Both the position numbers and the translations under genes were made by a program. Below, in pieces: positions 35,007 to 43,312 of a stretch of DNA of 64,000 nucleotides (position 1 is its first letter; each line of letters begins with the position of its first letter). Source of the DNA: Comamonadaceae bacterium OS-1 (GTDB lineage Bacteria; Pseudomonadota; Gammaproteobacteria; Burkholderiales; Burkholderiaceae_C); NCBI GenBank assembly GCA_027923965.1, contig AP026969.1, positions 3,472,001 to 3,536,000 on the forward strand, in the 5' to 3' direction. Under the pieces are notes generated by a model that saw only the letters and a list, made by a program, of their open reading frames with translations, made no database searches and had not been told where the DNA came from.

Positions 35007-36139
35007 GCAGACAATCTCGATTCTTGGGGGGAAACAACCGGTGCGGCCGCCGGGGCAGTGCGCTGGGCACAGACGGCCCAGGTCAGCATTACCACCAGGG
35101 CGGCGGCACCACCGGTATGGGCCACGGCGGCCAGCAGCGGCCAGCCCAGCACCACGTTGCTCAGGCCGGTGGCGAACTGTAGCAAGGTCAGTGCGGCCAG
35201 CCAGCGGCCCTGGCGGCGGGTGGCCGAAGTGCGGTACAGCCGCCAGGCCGCCCATGCCAGCACCAGCAGCACAAGATAGGCCATCAGGCGGTGGGCGTAG
35301 TGGATGGCGGTGAGCCCGGCAAAGCTGAGGTAGCTGCCGTCCTGCATCCGCCCCAGGGGCCGCCAGATTTCAAACGCGTGCTGAAAGTCCATCACGGGCC
35401 ACCAGCTGCCTTGGCACAGCGGGAAGGTATTGCAGGCCAGCACCGCGTAGTTGGTACTGACCCAGCCGCCCAGCACGATCTGCGCTGCCAGCAGCACGCA
35501 GGCCAGGCCCAGCCCCACACGGGCGACCGGCACGGCGCGGGCGCGGGTAAAGCCCATGGCCTGGGCGCACAGCAGGGCCAGCAAGACCAGGCCACCCACC
35601 AGGTGCAGGGTGACGATGGCGGGAAACAGCTTCATGGTGACGGTCAGCGCGCCAAAAGCGCCCTGCACGCACACCCATACCAGGGTGAAGGTAGGCCACC
35701 AGGGGTTGATGGACGCGTCTTTTCTGCGGGCCCACCAGCTTCCGATAGCCAAAGTCAAAATCAGCACGCCCACCGAGGTGGCCAGGTAGCGGTGGACCAT
35801 CTCCACCCAGGCTTTGCTATGGGTGACCGGGCCGGTGGGCATGGCCGTTTGCGCCTGAGTGATCTCGGCCACGGCCCCCAGCGGGCTGGCGTTGCCGTAG
35901 CAGCCCGGCCAGTCGGGGCAGCCCAGGCCGGAATCGGTCAGGCGGGTGAAGGCACCGAACAGCACCAGATCAAAGGTTAAAAACAGGGTTAGCACCGTGA
36001 GTGCCTGCAAGCGCCGGGTGGGAGAGGCATTTTTGTTGCGCAGCCACAGCCACAGCAAGGGGACGCACGCAATCAACAAACCGGTCAGCATCACGCGGAC
36101 GGCGGGAGACAGGTCGTACAGGGCTTGGGGAGTGTCCAT
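35003..36139 (-). CDS. ctaA: Haem A synthase (COX15/CtaA)
   Basis: 378 residues, eight membrane helices expected. Conserved pieces are [22 protein letters not shown] after the first helix and the haem-ligand His residues in [37 protein letters not shown] and [11 protein letters not shown]. It oxidises the C8 methyl of haem O to make haem A. The frame extends upstream, but the ATG at 36139 overlaps the preceding stop by one base and precedes the first hydrophobic segment properly. Part of the assembly operon from surf1 to sco. Confidence 0.95.
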   Translation of the reverse strand: MDTPQALYDLSPAVRVMLTGLLIACVPLLWLWLRNKNASPTRRLQALTVLTLFLTFDLVLFGAFTRLTDSGLGCPDWPGCYGNASPLGAVAEITQAQTAMPTGPVTHSKAWVEMVHRYLATSVGVLILTLAIGSWWARRKDASINPWWPTFTLVWVCVQGAFGALTVTMKLFPAIVTLHLVGGLVLLALLCAQAMGFTRARAVPVARVGLGLACVLLAAQIVLGGWVSTNYAVLACNTFPLCQGSWWPVMDFQHAFEIWRPLGRMQDGSYLSFAGLTAIHYAHRLMAYLVLLVLAWAAWRLYRTSATRRQGRWLAALTLLQFATGLSNVVLGWPLLAAVAHTGGAAALVVMLTWAVCAQRTAPAAAPVVSPQESRLSA

Positions 36140-36867
36140 CAGCGCCCCGCGTCGTCCCAGGAGCTGGAGCCGCGCAGCAGGCGGTCCAGATCGCGCTTGG
36201 CTTTGGAGGCGCCTTCGATGTCCAGCCCGGCGGGGAAGCGCATCATCCAGTTGCCCATCGGGTCCACCACATACAGGTGGTCTGGCAGCAACTGGCCCAC
36301 GGCGGGCGACAGCCATTGCGACAACTGCAGCTCGCCCACACGCAGCACGGTGGCGGTTTTGAGGGCTGGGCGCAGGGCTTCGGCAATGGGTGCGTCGTCG
36401 GTCACCAGCCAGACCCAATCGACCCGGTCTTTTTCCTTGCCCAGGGTTTCGCGCAGTTGGCGCTGCAGATACAAATGCTTTTGGCACCCTTCGTTGCAGG
36501 CCCCGCCTGCCACGCTGACCAGCAGCCATTGGCCCTTGAGGCTGCGCAGGTTGCCGGGCTGGCCGTCCAGGCCCACCACCACCTGGTCGGGCAGCGGGCG
36601 CTGCGGGTCGATGAGCTCGCCCAGGTTGGCACGGCCCTGGGGGCGCACCACGTAGTAGGTGAAATAGGAGGCGATCACCGGCGCGGCGCAGGTCAGCAGC
36701 ACGCCCAGCATCTTCCAGCGGCCCATGACCGTGCGGCGGCGGCGTGCGCCGTCCATCGCCTGCTCCGGCGTGGGCAGGTTGTGGACGGTGAGCCCCAGCG
36801 GGTGGTCTTCAGGACGGCCGTTTTGGGGCCGGAAGGATGGTGCGTCGGACAATTTGGAACCAGACAT
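36139..36867 (-). CDS. Membrane-anchored thioredoxin-like protein of the oxidase cluster
   Basis: 242 residues. One membrane helix (about 52-72, MLGVLLTCAAPVIASYFTYYVV) is followed by a periplasmic domain. The segment LLVSVAGGACNEGCQKHLYL has a CxxxC pair followed by His, placed like the copper-binding CPDVC of SCO proteins, so I infer a divergent SCO/thioredoxin-like fold. It sits between surf1 and ctaA and is probably an assembly factor. Its first 59 bases overlap the end of surf1 in another frame; a later start is possible, but the ATG at 36867 keeps the LTVHNLP stretch I remember in homologues. Confidence 0.7.
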   Translation of the reverse strand: MSGSKLSDAPSFRPQNGRPEDHPLGLTVHNLPTPEQAMDGARRRRTVMGRWKMLGVLLTCAAPVIASYFTYYVVRPQGRANLGELIDPQRPLPDQVVVGLDGQPGNLRSLKGQWLLVSVAGGACNEGCQKHLYLQRQLRETLGKEKDRVDWVWLVTDDAPIAEALRPALKTATVLRVGELQLSQWLSPAVGQLLPDHLYVVDPMGNWMMRFPAGLDIEGASKAKRDLDRLLRGSSSWDDAGR

Positions 36868-37540
36868 AAAGAATTGCGATCAGGGCGCAGAGCCCAAACC
36901 ATTGGAATGCGTAGCCATAGTGCTTTTCAACACCCAGATTGGCGGGCGGCCAGTCGCGCTGCATGCGGCCCTCTTGGGGCCCGGATTGCAGCACCGAAAG
37001 CGGCAGCAGGGCCAGCCCGGTCTCGACGCTGAAGTCTGCCAAGTCGAGATTTTGCCGGATGGCACCCGCCTCGGCCCCTTTGAAGGCATATAGCTTGGAA
37101 GGTGGCGGGGCCATCCGCCCCTGCACTTCCACCTCGCCCGCCGGACTGTCCACCACTGGCAAGGCGGTGCGGTCCAGGAAATTGCGTGCCACCCAGCCGC
37201 GCTGCACCAGGATGGCGGTGTTGCTGCCCGCCAGCTTCAGCGGCGTGACGACATAAAAGCCGGTCAGGTCGTGCATCTGGCGGTTATCCAGAAACACGGT
37301 GTTTTGGGGCACCCACTGGCCGCGCAGGCGCACCTGGCGGTGCAACAAATTGTCGGCTTTGCCTGGGGCCGCCAGATCGGCAAGACCTACCGCGGGGCGC
37401 GTATTTTGTGACTGGATGGCCGCATACAGCGCCTCTTTCTGGGCGGCGCGCGACAGCTGCCAGCGCCCCAGGGAGAAGGTCGCCACCAAGCCGATCAAAG
37501 CCCCTGCAGTCAGCAAGGCAAAACGCAGTTTGGGGCTCAC
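36809..37540 (-). CDS. SURF1-family cytochrome oxidase assembly protein
   Basis: 243 residues. Two membrane helices bracket a periplasmic domain: the first near residues 6-25 (ALLTAGALIGLVATFSLGRWQLSRA), the second near 205-228. Family motifs seen are FSLGRWQLSRA, VFLDNRQMHDLTGFYVVTPL, VQRGWV and HYGYAFQWFGLCA. It helps insert haem A into subunit I. No ATG is available; the GTG at 37540 is the best start because it directly precedes the first helix, and longer in-frame extensions overlap the divergent small gene. Confidence 0.9.
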   Translation of the reverse strand: MSPKLRFALLTAGALIGLVATFSLGRWQLSRAAQKEALYAAIQSQNTRPAVGLADLAAPGKADNLLHRQVRLRGQWVPQNTVFLDNRQMHDLTGFYVVTPLKLAGSNTAILVQRGWVARNFLDRTALPVVDSPAGEVEVQGRMAPPPSKLYAFKGAEAGAIRQNLDLADFSVETGLALLPLSVLQSGPQEGRMQRDWPPANLGVEKHYGYAFQWFGLCALIAILYVWFQIVRRTILPAPKRPS

Positions 37541-37555
37541 GGGATAATACCGGGC

Positions 37556-37789
37556 ATGACTTATCTCGCCCTTGTCGCTTTTGCGGCCATCTTCGCCAGC
37601 CTGGGTGCTGCCCTGTACTTCATGCTCAAGGGGGGTGGAAAAACCGAGGACGAACAGGCAGCCAAATCCGGACGCATGGCCAAAGCGCTGGCGTTTCGCA
37701 TCGGGTTCTCCATCGTGCTGTTCATCTGCATCCTGGTGGGCTGGAAGTTGGGGTATTTGCACCCGACCGGTATCCAGTCGGGTCAATAA
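37556..37789 (+). CDS. Twin-transmembrane protein (DUF2909)
   Basis: 77 residues with two membrane helices (about 2-24 and 47-68) joined by a short charged loop GGGKTEDEQAAKSGRMAKA. The family is found beside cytochrome c oxidase assembly genes in beta- and gamma-proteobacteria; its function is unknown. It is encoded on the opposite strand to all other genes of the cta cluster, divergent from surf1 (15-base gap) and convergent with ctaE. A terminator hairpin begins at its stop codon. Confidence 0.85.
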   Translation: MTYLALVAFAAIFASLGAALYFMLKGGGKTEDEQAAKSGRMAKALAFRIGFSIVLFICILVGWKLGYLHPTGIQSGQ

Positions 37790-37813
37790 AAAAGCGCCGG
37801 GTGGCGCTTTTTT
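37787..37813. terminator. Bidirectional terminator, DUF2909/ctaE
   Basis: Stem AAGCGCC/GGCGCTT with a loop of four bases, flanked by A-run and T-run. It would end both the small plus-strand gene and the minus-strand ctaC-ctaE transcript. It separates the structural operon from the surf1-sco assembly operon. Confidence 0.85.
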
Positions 37814-37834
37814 GTTTTGGCGAAAGCAGGTCCA

Positions 37835-38716
37835 TCAGGTCCAGTAGACGATGACGTACAGGCCCAGCCACACCACGTCCACAAAGTGCCAGTACCAGGC
37901 TGCACCTTCAAAGCCGAAGTGCTTGCTGGGGGTGAAGTGACCCTTCATCAGGCGCAGGGTGATGAACAACAGCATCAACATGCCCACAAACACGTGGAAG
38001 CCGTGGAAGCCGGTCAGCATGAAGAAGGTGGAGCCGTAGACACCGGAAGTCATCTTCAGGTTCATTTCGCTGTAGGCGTGCATGTATTCGTAGCCCTGCA
38101 CAAACAGGAACACCGTACCCAGCAACACCGTGGCCCACATGAAGGCAATGGTCTTGCCGCGCTCGCCCTTGACGAGGGCGTGGTGCGCAATGGTCAGGGT
38201 GACGCCCGAGGACAGCAGCAAACCGGTATTGATGGTGGGCAGCCAGAACGGGGTCATGGTCTGGAACGGCTCGATGATGTTAGCAGGAGAAGCCGTCACC
38301 CCGGCGGCAATGCTGGGCCACACGGCTTTGAAGTCGGGCCAGAGCAAGGCGTTGTCCAGGCTGCCCAGGGCAGGGACCGAATGGCCGCGCGCCCACCACA
38401 GGGCGGTAAAGAACGCGCCGAAGAACATCACCTCGGAGAAGATGAACCAGCTCATGCTCCAGCGGTACGAGAGGTCAATCCTGTGGCTGTACAGGCCGCC
38501 TTCGCTCTCGTTGATGGCATCGCGGAACCATTGGTACAACACGCCCCACCAGAACAGCATGCCCCCGGCCAGAGCGTACTTGCCCCAATCTTCGCCATTG
38601 ATCCACTGGCCTGCGCCCAAGATCACAAAGAACAGACCCAGCGCGGCCATGGCGGGATGGCGCGACGGGCCGGGTACAAAGTAGTACGGTGTTGCAGCGT
38701 GTGCGGTTGAACTCAT
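37835..38716 (-). CDS. ctaE: Cytochrome c oxidase subunit III
   Basis: 293 residues, seven membrane helices. Conserved parts are the N-terminal YYFVPGPSRHPAMAALG, SEVMFFGAFFTALWWARG, and the C-terminal GFHGFHVFVGMLML and FEGAAWYWHFVDVVWLGLYV. It stabilises the haem-copper core and proton uptake. The ATG at 38716 is chosen because AAGGAGC lies 6 bases upstream. It is the last gene of the ctaC-to-ctaE transcript, separated from DUF2970 by 86 bases containing a perfect hairpin. Confidence 0.96.
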   Translation of the reverse strand: MSSTAHAATPYYFVPGPSRHPAMAALGLFFVILGAGQWINGEDWGKYALAGGMLFWWGVLYQWFRDAINESEGGLYSHRIDLSYRWSMSWFIFSEVMFFGAFFTALWWARGHSVPALGSLDNALLWPDFKAVWPSIAAGVTASPANIIEPFQTMTPFWLPTINTGLLLSSGVTLTIAHHALVKGERGKTIAFMWATVLLGTVFLFVQGYEYMHAYSEMNLKMTSGVYGSTFFMLTGFHGFHVFVGMLMLLFITLRLMKGHFTPSKHFGFEGAAWYWHFVDVVWLGLYVIVYWT

Positions 38717-38753
38717 GTCAGCTCCTTGCTCTCTCAATTCTTATGAAACACAA

Positions 38754-38780
38754 CTTATGCAGCGCATAGCGCGGCATAAG
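38754..38780. repeat. 27-bp near-perfect palindrome upstream of ctaE
   Basis: CTTATGC-A-GCGC-ATA-GCGC-G-GCATAAG: all bases pair except the A/G opposition and the three-base loop. It is 38 bases before the ctaE start on the minus strand. There is no T-run, so it is not a classical terminator; an mRNA-stability hairpin, attenuator or dyad operator is possible. Its inside-out order (TTATGC outside GCGC) differs from the dispersed palindrome family. Confidence 0.7.
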
Positions 38781-38802
38781 TATTAGAAAAAACCAGGCAA
38801 AT

Positions 38803-39003
38803 TTACTTTGCCACCACCCAATTCACCAAAATAACCAAACCCACCACGATCAACAGCACCGCCACCAAACCCACCGCAATCACATGCAAGGGGCTGATTT
38901 TGGCCAGATCATCCTCAAAACCGCTACGCTTGCGGATACCCACAAACGACCACGCAACCGCCTTGACGGTCTGCAGCAAACTGGCTTTGCCTGGCGCACT
39001 CAT
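38803..39003 (-). CDS. DUF2970 small membrane protein
   Basis: 66 residues. A basic amphipathic N-terminus (LLQTVKAVAWSFVGIRKRSGFEDD) is followed by one C-terminal membrane helix (about 40-63). The family occurs almost always between ctaG and ctaE in beta-proteobacterial oxidase operons, and its function is unknown. Its start overlaps the ctaG stop (ATGA), so translation is coupled. Confidence 0.88.
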   Translation of the reverse strand: MSAPGKASLLQTVKAVAWSFVGIRKRSGFEDDLAKISPLHVIAVGLVAVLLIVVGLVILVNWVVAK

Positions 39004-39620
39004 GACCCCTGCCCGGTTTCCACATGCCGGCTAGCATCGACCGTCGACGTGGGCGCTGGCGGTGTTTTACCGCCCACTTCGAAGAAGGTGTACGACAAGG
39101 TGATGGTCGTCACGTCTTTCGACAGCTTGGGGTCGATGACAAACGCCACCGGCCATTCTTTCTTTTCACCCGGCTCCAGCGTGTACTGGTTAAAGCAAAA
39201 GCACTCCAGCTTGTTGAAATGCGCTGCCGCCTGCTGCGGCGCATAGCTGGGAATGGCCTGCGCCGCCATGCGCCGGTTTTGCACATTCTGGAACTCGTAC
39301 ATCACCGTGGCCAACTCACCGGGGTGCACCTGCAGCGAACGCTTGGCGGGCTTGAATTCCCACGGGCCACGCGCATTGGCATCGAACTCGACGGTGATGG
39401 TACGGCTCAGATCCACCTGCGTATTGGCAGGCAGGCTGACACTTTTACCTGCCGTGCCCACGCCGGGCACCTGGCGCTCGGCGATCGACAGGATGTTGAT
39501 GCCCGTCATCTCGCAAATGGCTTTGTAGAGCGGCACCAGTGCATAGCCAAACGCAAACATGGCAGCAGTGATGACGGCCAGCTTGCCGACCATTTTGAAA
39601 TTTTCGTGGCGAACCGTCAT
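39000..39620 (-). CDS. ctaG: Cytochrome c oxidase assembly protein CtaG (Cox11)
   Basis: 206 residues. One membrane helix near residues 13-33 (LAVITAAMFAFGYALVPLYKAICEMTG), then a periplasmic immunoglobulin-like domain. The copper-binding motif CFCFNQYTLEPGE is present, as is the conserved end of the domain with FVIDPKLSKDVTTITLSYTFF. It inserts CuB into subunit I. It overlaps DUF2970 by four bases and starts six bases after the 38-residue gene. Confidence 0.95.
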   Translation of the reverse strand: MTVRHENFKMVGKLAVITAAMFAFGYALVPLYKAICEMTGINILSIAERQVPGVGTAGKSVSLPANTQVDLSRTITVEFDANARGPWEFKPAKRSLQVHPGELATVMYEFQNVQNRRMAAQAIPSYAPQQAAAHFNKLECFCFNQYTLEPGEKKEWPVAFVIDPKLSKDVTTITLSYTFFEVGGKTPPAPTSTVDASRHVETGQGS

Positions 39621-39626
39621 GCAAGC

Positions 39627-39743
39627 TTAATGGTGGCTTTGCAGGTACATCTTGGCGAAGAAGCCAAGGAAAAACACCACGGCAATGGACGCAAGAATGA
39701 GCCCGGTGCGCAAGTTGCTTTTCTTTTGCTGGGGAGTCAACAT
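39627..39743 (-). CDS. Cytochrome oxidase small assembly protein (38 residues)
   Basis: MLTPQQKKSNLRTGLILASI and then a single membrane helix ending LGFFAKMYL, total 38 residues. It fits a family of tiny proteins annotated between ctaD and ctaG in Burkholderiales. The longer frame that contains it extends into ctaD and is not credible; the ATG at 39743 lies two bases after the ctaD stop. The gene is easily missed because of its size. Confidence 0.8.
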   Translation of the reverse strand: MLTPQQKKSNLRTGLILASIAVVFFLGFFAKMYLQSHH

Positions 39744-39745
39744 GC

Positions 39746-41377
39746 TCAGCCAATCACGCGGGTTGCGGTAATGTCCAGCTTGGGCGGTGTCTCGAAGGTA
39801 TGGAACGGTGCGGGCGAAGGCACTTCCCACTCCAGACCTTCAGCGGCTTCCCAGGGCTTGGCCGAAGCCTTTTCGCCCTTGCCCATCATGGCAGGCAGCA
39901 CGATGAAGAAGAAGAAGTACACCTGGGCAAAACCGAAGAAAAACGCGCCGACCGAAGCCACCGCATTGAAATCGGCAAACTGCATCGGGTAGTCGGCGTA
40001 GCGGCGTGGCATACCGGCCAGGCCCAAGAAGTGCATCGGGAAGAAGGTGACGTTGAACGAAATCAGCGACCACCAGAAGTGGATCTTGCCGCGGCGTTCG
40101 TTGTACATCACGCCGGTCCACTTGGGGCACCAGTAGTAGAAACCGGCAAACATGGCGTAGAGCGAACCGGCCACCAGCACGTAGTGGAAATGCGCCACCA
40201 CGTAGTAGGTGTCTTGCAGCTGGATATCGATCGGTGCCACCGCCAGGATCAGGCCAGTAAAGCCGCCCATGGTGAACACGAAGATGAAGCCCACGGCGAA
40301 CAGCATCGGAGTTTCAAAGGTCATGGAGCCCTGCCACATGGTGGCGATCCAGTTGAATATCTTCACGGCGGTCGGCACGGCGATCAGCATCGTGGCGTAC
40401 ATGAAAAACAGCTGACCCGTCACCGGCATGCCGGTAGTGAACATGTGGTGCGCCCACACGATGAAGCTCAGGATCGCGATCGACGAGGTGGCGTACACCA
40501 TCGACGCATAGCCAAACAGCTTCTTGCGGGCAAACGCGGGCACGATGTGGCTGATGATGCCAAAGGCCGGCAAGATCATGATGTACACCTCGGGGTGGCC
40601 GAAGAACCAGAAAATGTGCTGGTACATCACCGGGTCGCCACCGGCGGCCGGGTTGAAGAAGCTGGTGCCAAAGTGGCGGTCGGTCAGCGTCATGGTGATG
40701 GCACCGGCCAGCACAGGCATCACGGCGATCAGCAGGTAGGCGGTGATCAGCCAGGTCCAGCAGAACATCGGCATCTTCATCAGCGTCATGCCAGGGGCGC
40801 GCATGTTCAGGATGGTGACGATGATGTTGATCGAACCCATGATCGACGAAGCACCCAGGATGTGCATGGCAAAAATACCCGCGTCCATCGACGGGCCCAT
40901 TTGCAGCGTCAGCGGTGCGTACAGCGTCCAGCCCGCAGCGGGTGCGCCGCCGGGCATGAAGAACGAGCTGACCAGGGTGGCGGCCGCCGGAATCATCAGC
41001 CAGAAGCTGAAGTTGTTCATGCGGGCAAAAGCCATGTCGGACGCACCGATCTGCAGCGGGATCATCCAGTTCGCAAAGCCCACGAAGGCCGGCATGATGG
41101 CGCCGAACACCATGATCAGGCCGTGCATGGTGGTGAGCTGGTTGAACAGCTCGGGGTTGACGAACTGCAGGCCGGGCTGGAACAGCTCGGCGCGGATGAT
41201 CAGCGCCAGAATGCCGCCGACCATCAACATCGTGAAGCTGAACAACAGGTAGAGCGTGCCAATGTCCTTGTGGTTGGTGGCAAACACCCAGCGCCGCCAG
41301 CCGGTGGGGGCGTGGTGGTGGTCGTCATGGCCATGGGCATCATGCGCGTGGTCGTGGGGATGGAGAACTGCACTCAT
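39746..41377 (-). CDS. ctaD: Cytochrome c oxidase subunit I
   Basis: 543 residues, twelve membrane helices. Metal ligands seen are H85 and H398 (haem a), H396 (haem a3), and H261, H310 and H311 (CuB), with the Tyr of HPEVY at Y265 for the His-Tyr crosslink. It is the proton-pumping core of an A-type aa3/caa3 oxidase. Unusually, residues 6-22 are very His-rich ([17 protein letters not shown]), possibly a copper-binding tail. It lies between ctaC (41-base gap) and the 38-residue assembly gene. Confidence 0.98.
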   Translation of the reverse strand: MSAVLHPHDHAHDAHGHDDHHHAPTGWRRWVFATNHKDIGTLYLLFSFTMLMVGGILALIIRAELFQPGLQFVNPELFNQLTTMHGLIMVFGAIMPAFVGFANWMIPLQIGASDMAFARMNNFSFWLMIPAAATLVSSFFMPGGAPAAGWTLYAPLTLQMGPSMDAGIFAMHILGASSIMGSINIIVTILNMRAPGMTLMKMPMFCWTWLITAYLLIAVMPVLAGAITMTLTDRHFGTSFFNPAAGGDPVMYQHIFWFFGHPEVYIMILPAFGIISHIVPAFARKKLFGYASMVYATSSIAILSFIVWAHHMFTTGMPVTGQLFFMYATMLIAVPTAVKIFNWIATMWQGSMTFETPMLFAVGFIFVFTMGGFTGLILAVAPIDIQLQDTYYVVAHFHYVLVAGSLYAMFAGFYYWCPKWTGVMYNERRGKIHFWWSLISFNVTFFPMHFLGLAGMPRRYADYPMQFADFNAVASVGAFFFGFAQVYFFFFIVLPAMMGKGEKASAKPWEAAEGLEWEVPSPAPFHTFETPPKLDITATRVIG

Positions 41378-41418
41378 CTTGGCTTTCCTTGGGAATCTTG
41401 TACGTTAACGAGTGCAGC

Positions 41419-42615
41419 TTACTTGCCGCGCTGGGCCAGGATGTCGGCGGGCTGCACCAGTTGGCCGGTCTTGTTGGACCAGTTGTTCTTGGTGTAGCTG
41501 ATGACGGCCGCAATGTCGGTATCACTGAGTTGCTTCCAGGCGGGCATGGCACCGTTGTTCTGGCCATTGAGCAGCACATGGATTTGCACGTTCTTGTCGG
41601 CGTCGAGCACCTTGGGCGAGCCATCCAGCGGCTTGATCGGGCCACCGCCCTTGCCGTTGGCCTGGTGGCAGGCTGCGCAGTTGGCGGCGTAGACCTTTTC
41701 GCCGCGCTTGGAGATGTCGTCCAGCGTCCAGATCTTGGCAGGATCGTCGGCCTTGGCGGCCATCTTCTTTTTCTCGCCATCGACCCAGGCGGAATAGTCT
41801 TCAGCCGACACCACCTTCACGTGGATGGGCATATAGGCGTGCTCTTTGCCGCACAGCTCGGCGCACTGGCCGTAGTAGCTGCCGGTCTTTTCGGCGCGGA
41901 ACCAGGTGTCGCGCACAAAGCCGGGAATCGCGTCCTGCTTGATACCGAAGGCCGGCACCATGAAGGCGTGGATCACGTCGTCGGCAGTGGTGATGATGCG
42001 GATCTTTTTGTTGACCGGCACCACCAGGGCGTTGTCGACCTTGAGCAGGTAGTCATCGACCACTTCGCCGGACTTGGGGCCGCCGTTGTTGGACATGGCG
42101 CGCTGGGTGCTGTCGAGTGTGGAGACAAAGCCAATGCCTTCGCCTTCGCCCTTGATGTAGTCGTAGCCCCATTTCCACTGCATGCCGGTGGCCTTGATGG
42201 TCAGGTCGGCGTTCGTGGTGTCTTTCATGGCCACCACCACCTTGGTAGCGGGCAAGGCCATGAGGATCACGATGACAAACGGAACAATGGTCCAGATGAT
42301 TTCCACCGTGACCGACTCGTGGAAGTTAGCGGCCTTGTGGCCCTTGGACTTGCGGTGCTTCCAGATGGAATAGAACATCACGCTGAACACGGCAATAAAA
42401 ATCACCAGGCAGGTGTAGAGCATGCCCATGTGCAGGAAGTGCTGTTCTTCTGAAATCCTGGTGACACCCGTGGGCAGGTTCAATTGGCGAACGCCGGGAC
42501 CACCCGGTAGATCATTGACGGCGTGGGCAGCAGCAGCCGTGCAGGCAGCAGCGAATACGCCGATTTTTTGCAGCAATGAGGCCAGCTTGTTAGGAATCAT
42601 CTTCATCGTTTTCAC
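41419..42615 (-). CDS. ctaC: Cytochrome c oxidase subunit II with fused cytochrome c domain
   Basis: 398 residues from the GTG at 42615. A signal peptide (to about residue 32) and two membrane helices (about 63-85 and 105-127) precede the CuA domain, with ligands H217, C251, E253, C255, H259 and M262. A C-terminal class I cytochrome c follows (CAACH at 313-317, Met ligand about 357), making this a caa3-type subunit. It takes electrons from soluble cytochrome c. GAGG stands 10 bases before the GTG; an ATG at 42606 is an alternative start. First gene of the structural operon. Confidence 0.95.
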   Translation of the reverse strand: MKTMKMIPNKLASLLQKIGVFAAACTAAAAHAVNDLPGGPGVRQLNLPTGVTRISEEQHFLHMGMLYTCLVIFIAVFSVMFYSIWKHRKSKGHKAANFHESVTVEIIWTIVPFVIVILMALPATKVVVAMKDTTNADLTIKATGMQWKWGYDYIKGEGEGIGFVSTLDSTQRAMSNNGGPKSGEVVDDYLLKVDNALVVPVNKKIRIITTADDVIHAFMVPAFGIKQDAIPGFVRDTWFRAEKTGSYYGQCAELCGKEHAYMPIHVKVVSAEDYSAWVDGEKKKMAAKADDPAKIWTLDDISKRGEKVYAANCAACHQANGKGGGPIKPLDGSPKVLDADKNVQIHVLLNGQNNGAMPAWKQLSDTDIAAVISYTKNNWSNKTGQLVQPADILAQRGK

Positions 42616-42677
42616 TTATTCAACACCTCAATTGAACCAATCTTGCTACGCCAGCCATCTGCCCCCAAGGGCTTGTC

Positions 42678-43163
42678 TCATGCGCTGCGCAACGCCATCC
42701 GAATTTCCCGCGCCAGAGCCGACCTGAGCTCCGGACTCACATACCGCCCCACTTCCACCGAACGCCCCTGGCCCGACACCTCGATCAGCGACCGGTCTCC
42801 CGTTTTGGGCTCGATCCGGACCCATTCACGGCGAAACTCGGCCCGCTCCAGGCGACCGGCATTCTCCAGCTCGACCACCAGCTGCGTACCTTGCAGCGAA
42901 ATTTTTTCGCCATCGGTGGCGTGCCGGGAATACACCAAAAATGCCGCCCCGACCGCTGCCAACTCCAGCCATGCAAACGGCAACACCAACTTGGCCCCTT
43001 GCAACCAGAAAAACGACGCAATCCCCATGGACACCACACAGATCGATGCGTACATCCAGCCCAACTGGGTCGGTGTCACCGAACAGTTGCGCTTCAGGAA
43101 CCAGTGGATGTTCTGGCCCGAAACTGTGGCGAAGCGAAATACCAAGTTCGGCACGTTTGGCAC
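42678..43163 (-). CDS. DUF2244 membrane protein
   Basis: 161 residues. Two adjacent membrane helices (about 35-75) follow a conserved start with IHWFLKRNCSVTPTQLGWMY. The C-terminal half is cytoplasmic beta-structure with charged strands (ERAEFRREWVRIEPKTGD). The family is often found upstream of cytochrome oxidase genes; function unknown. An in-frame stop directly precedes the GTG at 43163, so that is the first possible start. It is on the same strand as ctaC, 62 bases upstream, and could share its transcript. Confidence 0.82.
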   Translation of the reverse strand: MPNVPNLVFRFATVSGQNIHWFLKRNCSVTPTQLGWMYASICVVSMGIASFFWLQGAKLVLPFAWLELAAVGAAFLVYSRHATDGEKISLQGTQLVVELENAGRLERAEFRREWVRIEPKTGDRSLIEVSGQGRSVEVGRYVSPELRSALAREIRMALRSA

Positions 43164-43312
43164 TCACAAAAATGAGGCAGATGCCATGGCGGACGTGCCG
43201 CCCATAGGCTTGCCTAGGTGCGTGGGAAGATACCCAAATTCATTTTTCTTCACGTGAATTGTAGCCTTGCTTTCCAGGGCCAAGCCCGGTAGGGGCCTTG
43301 AAACTCCCCCGG

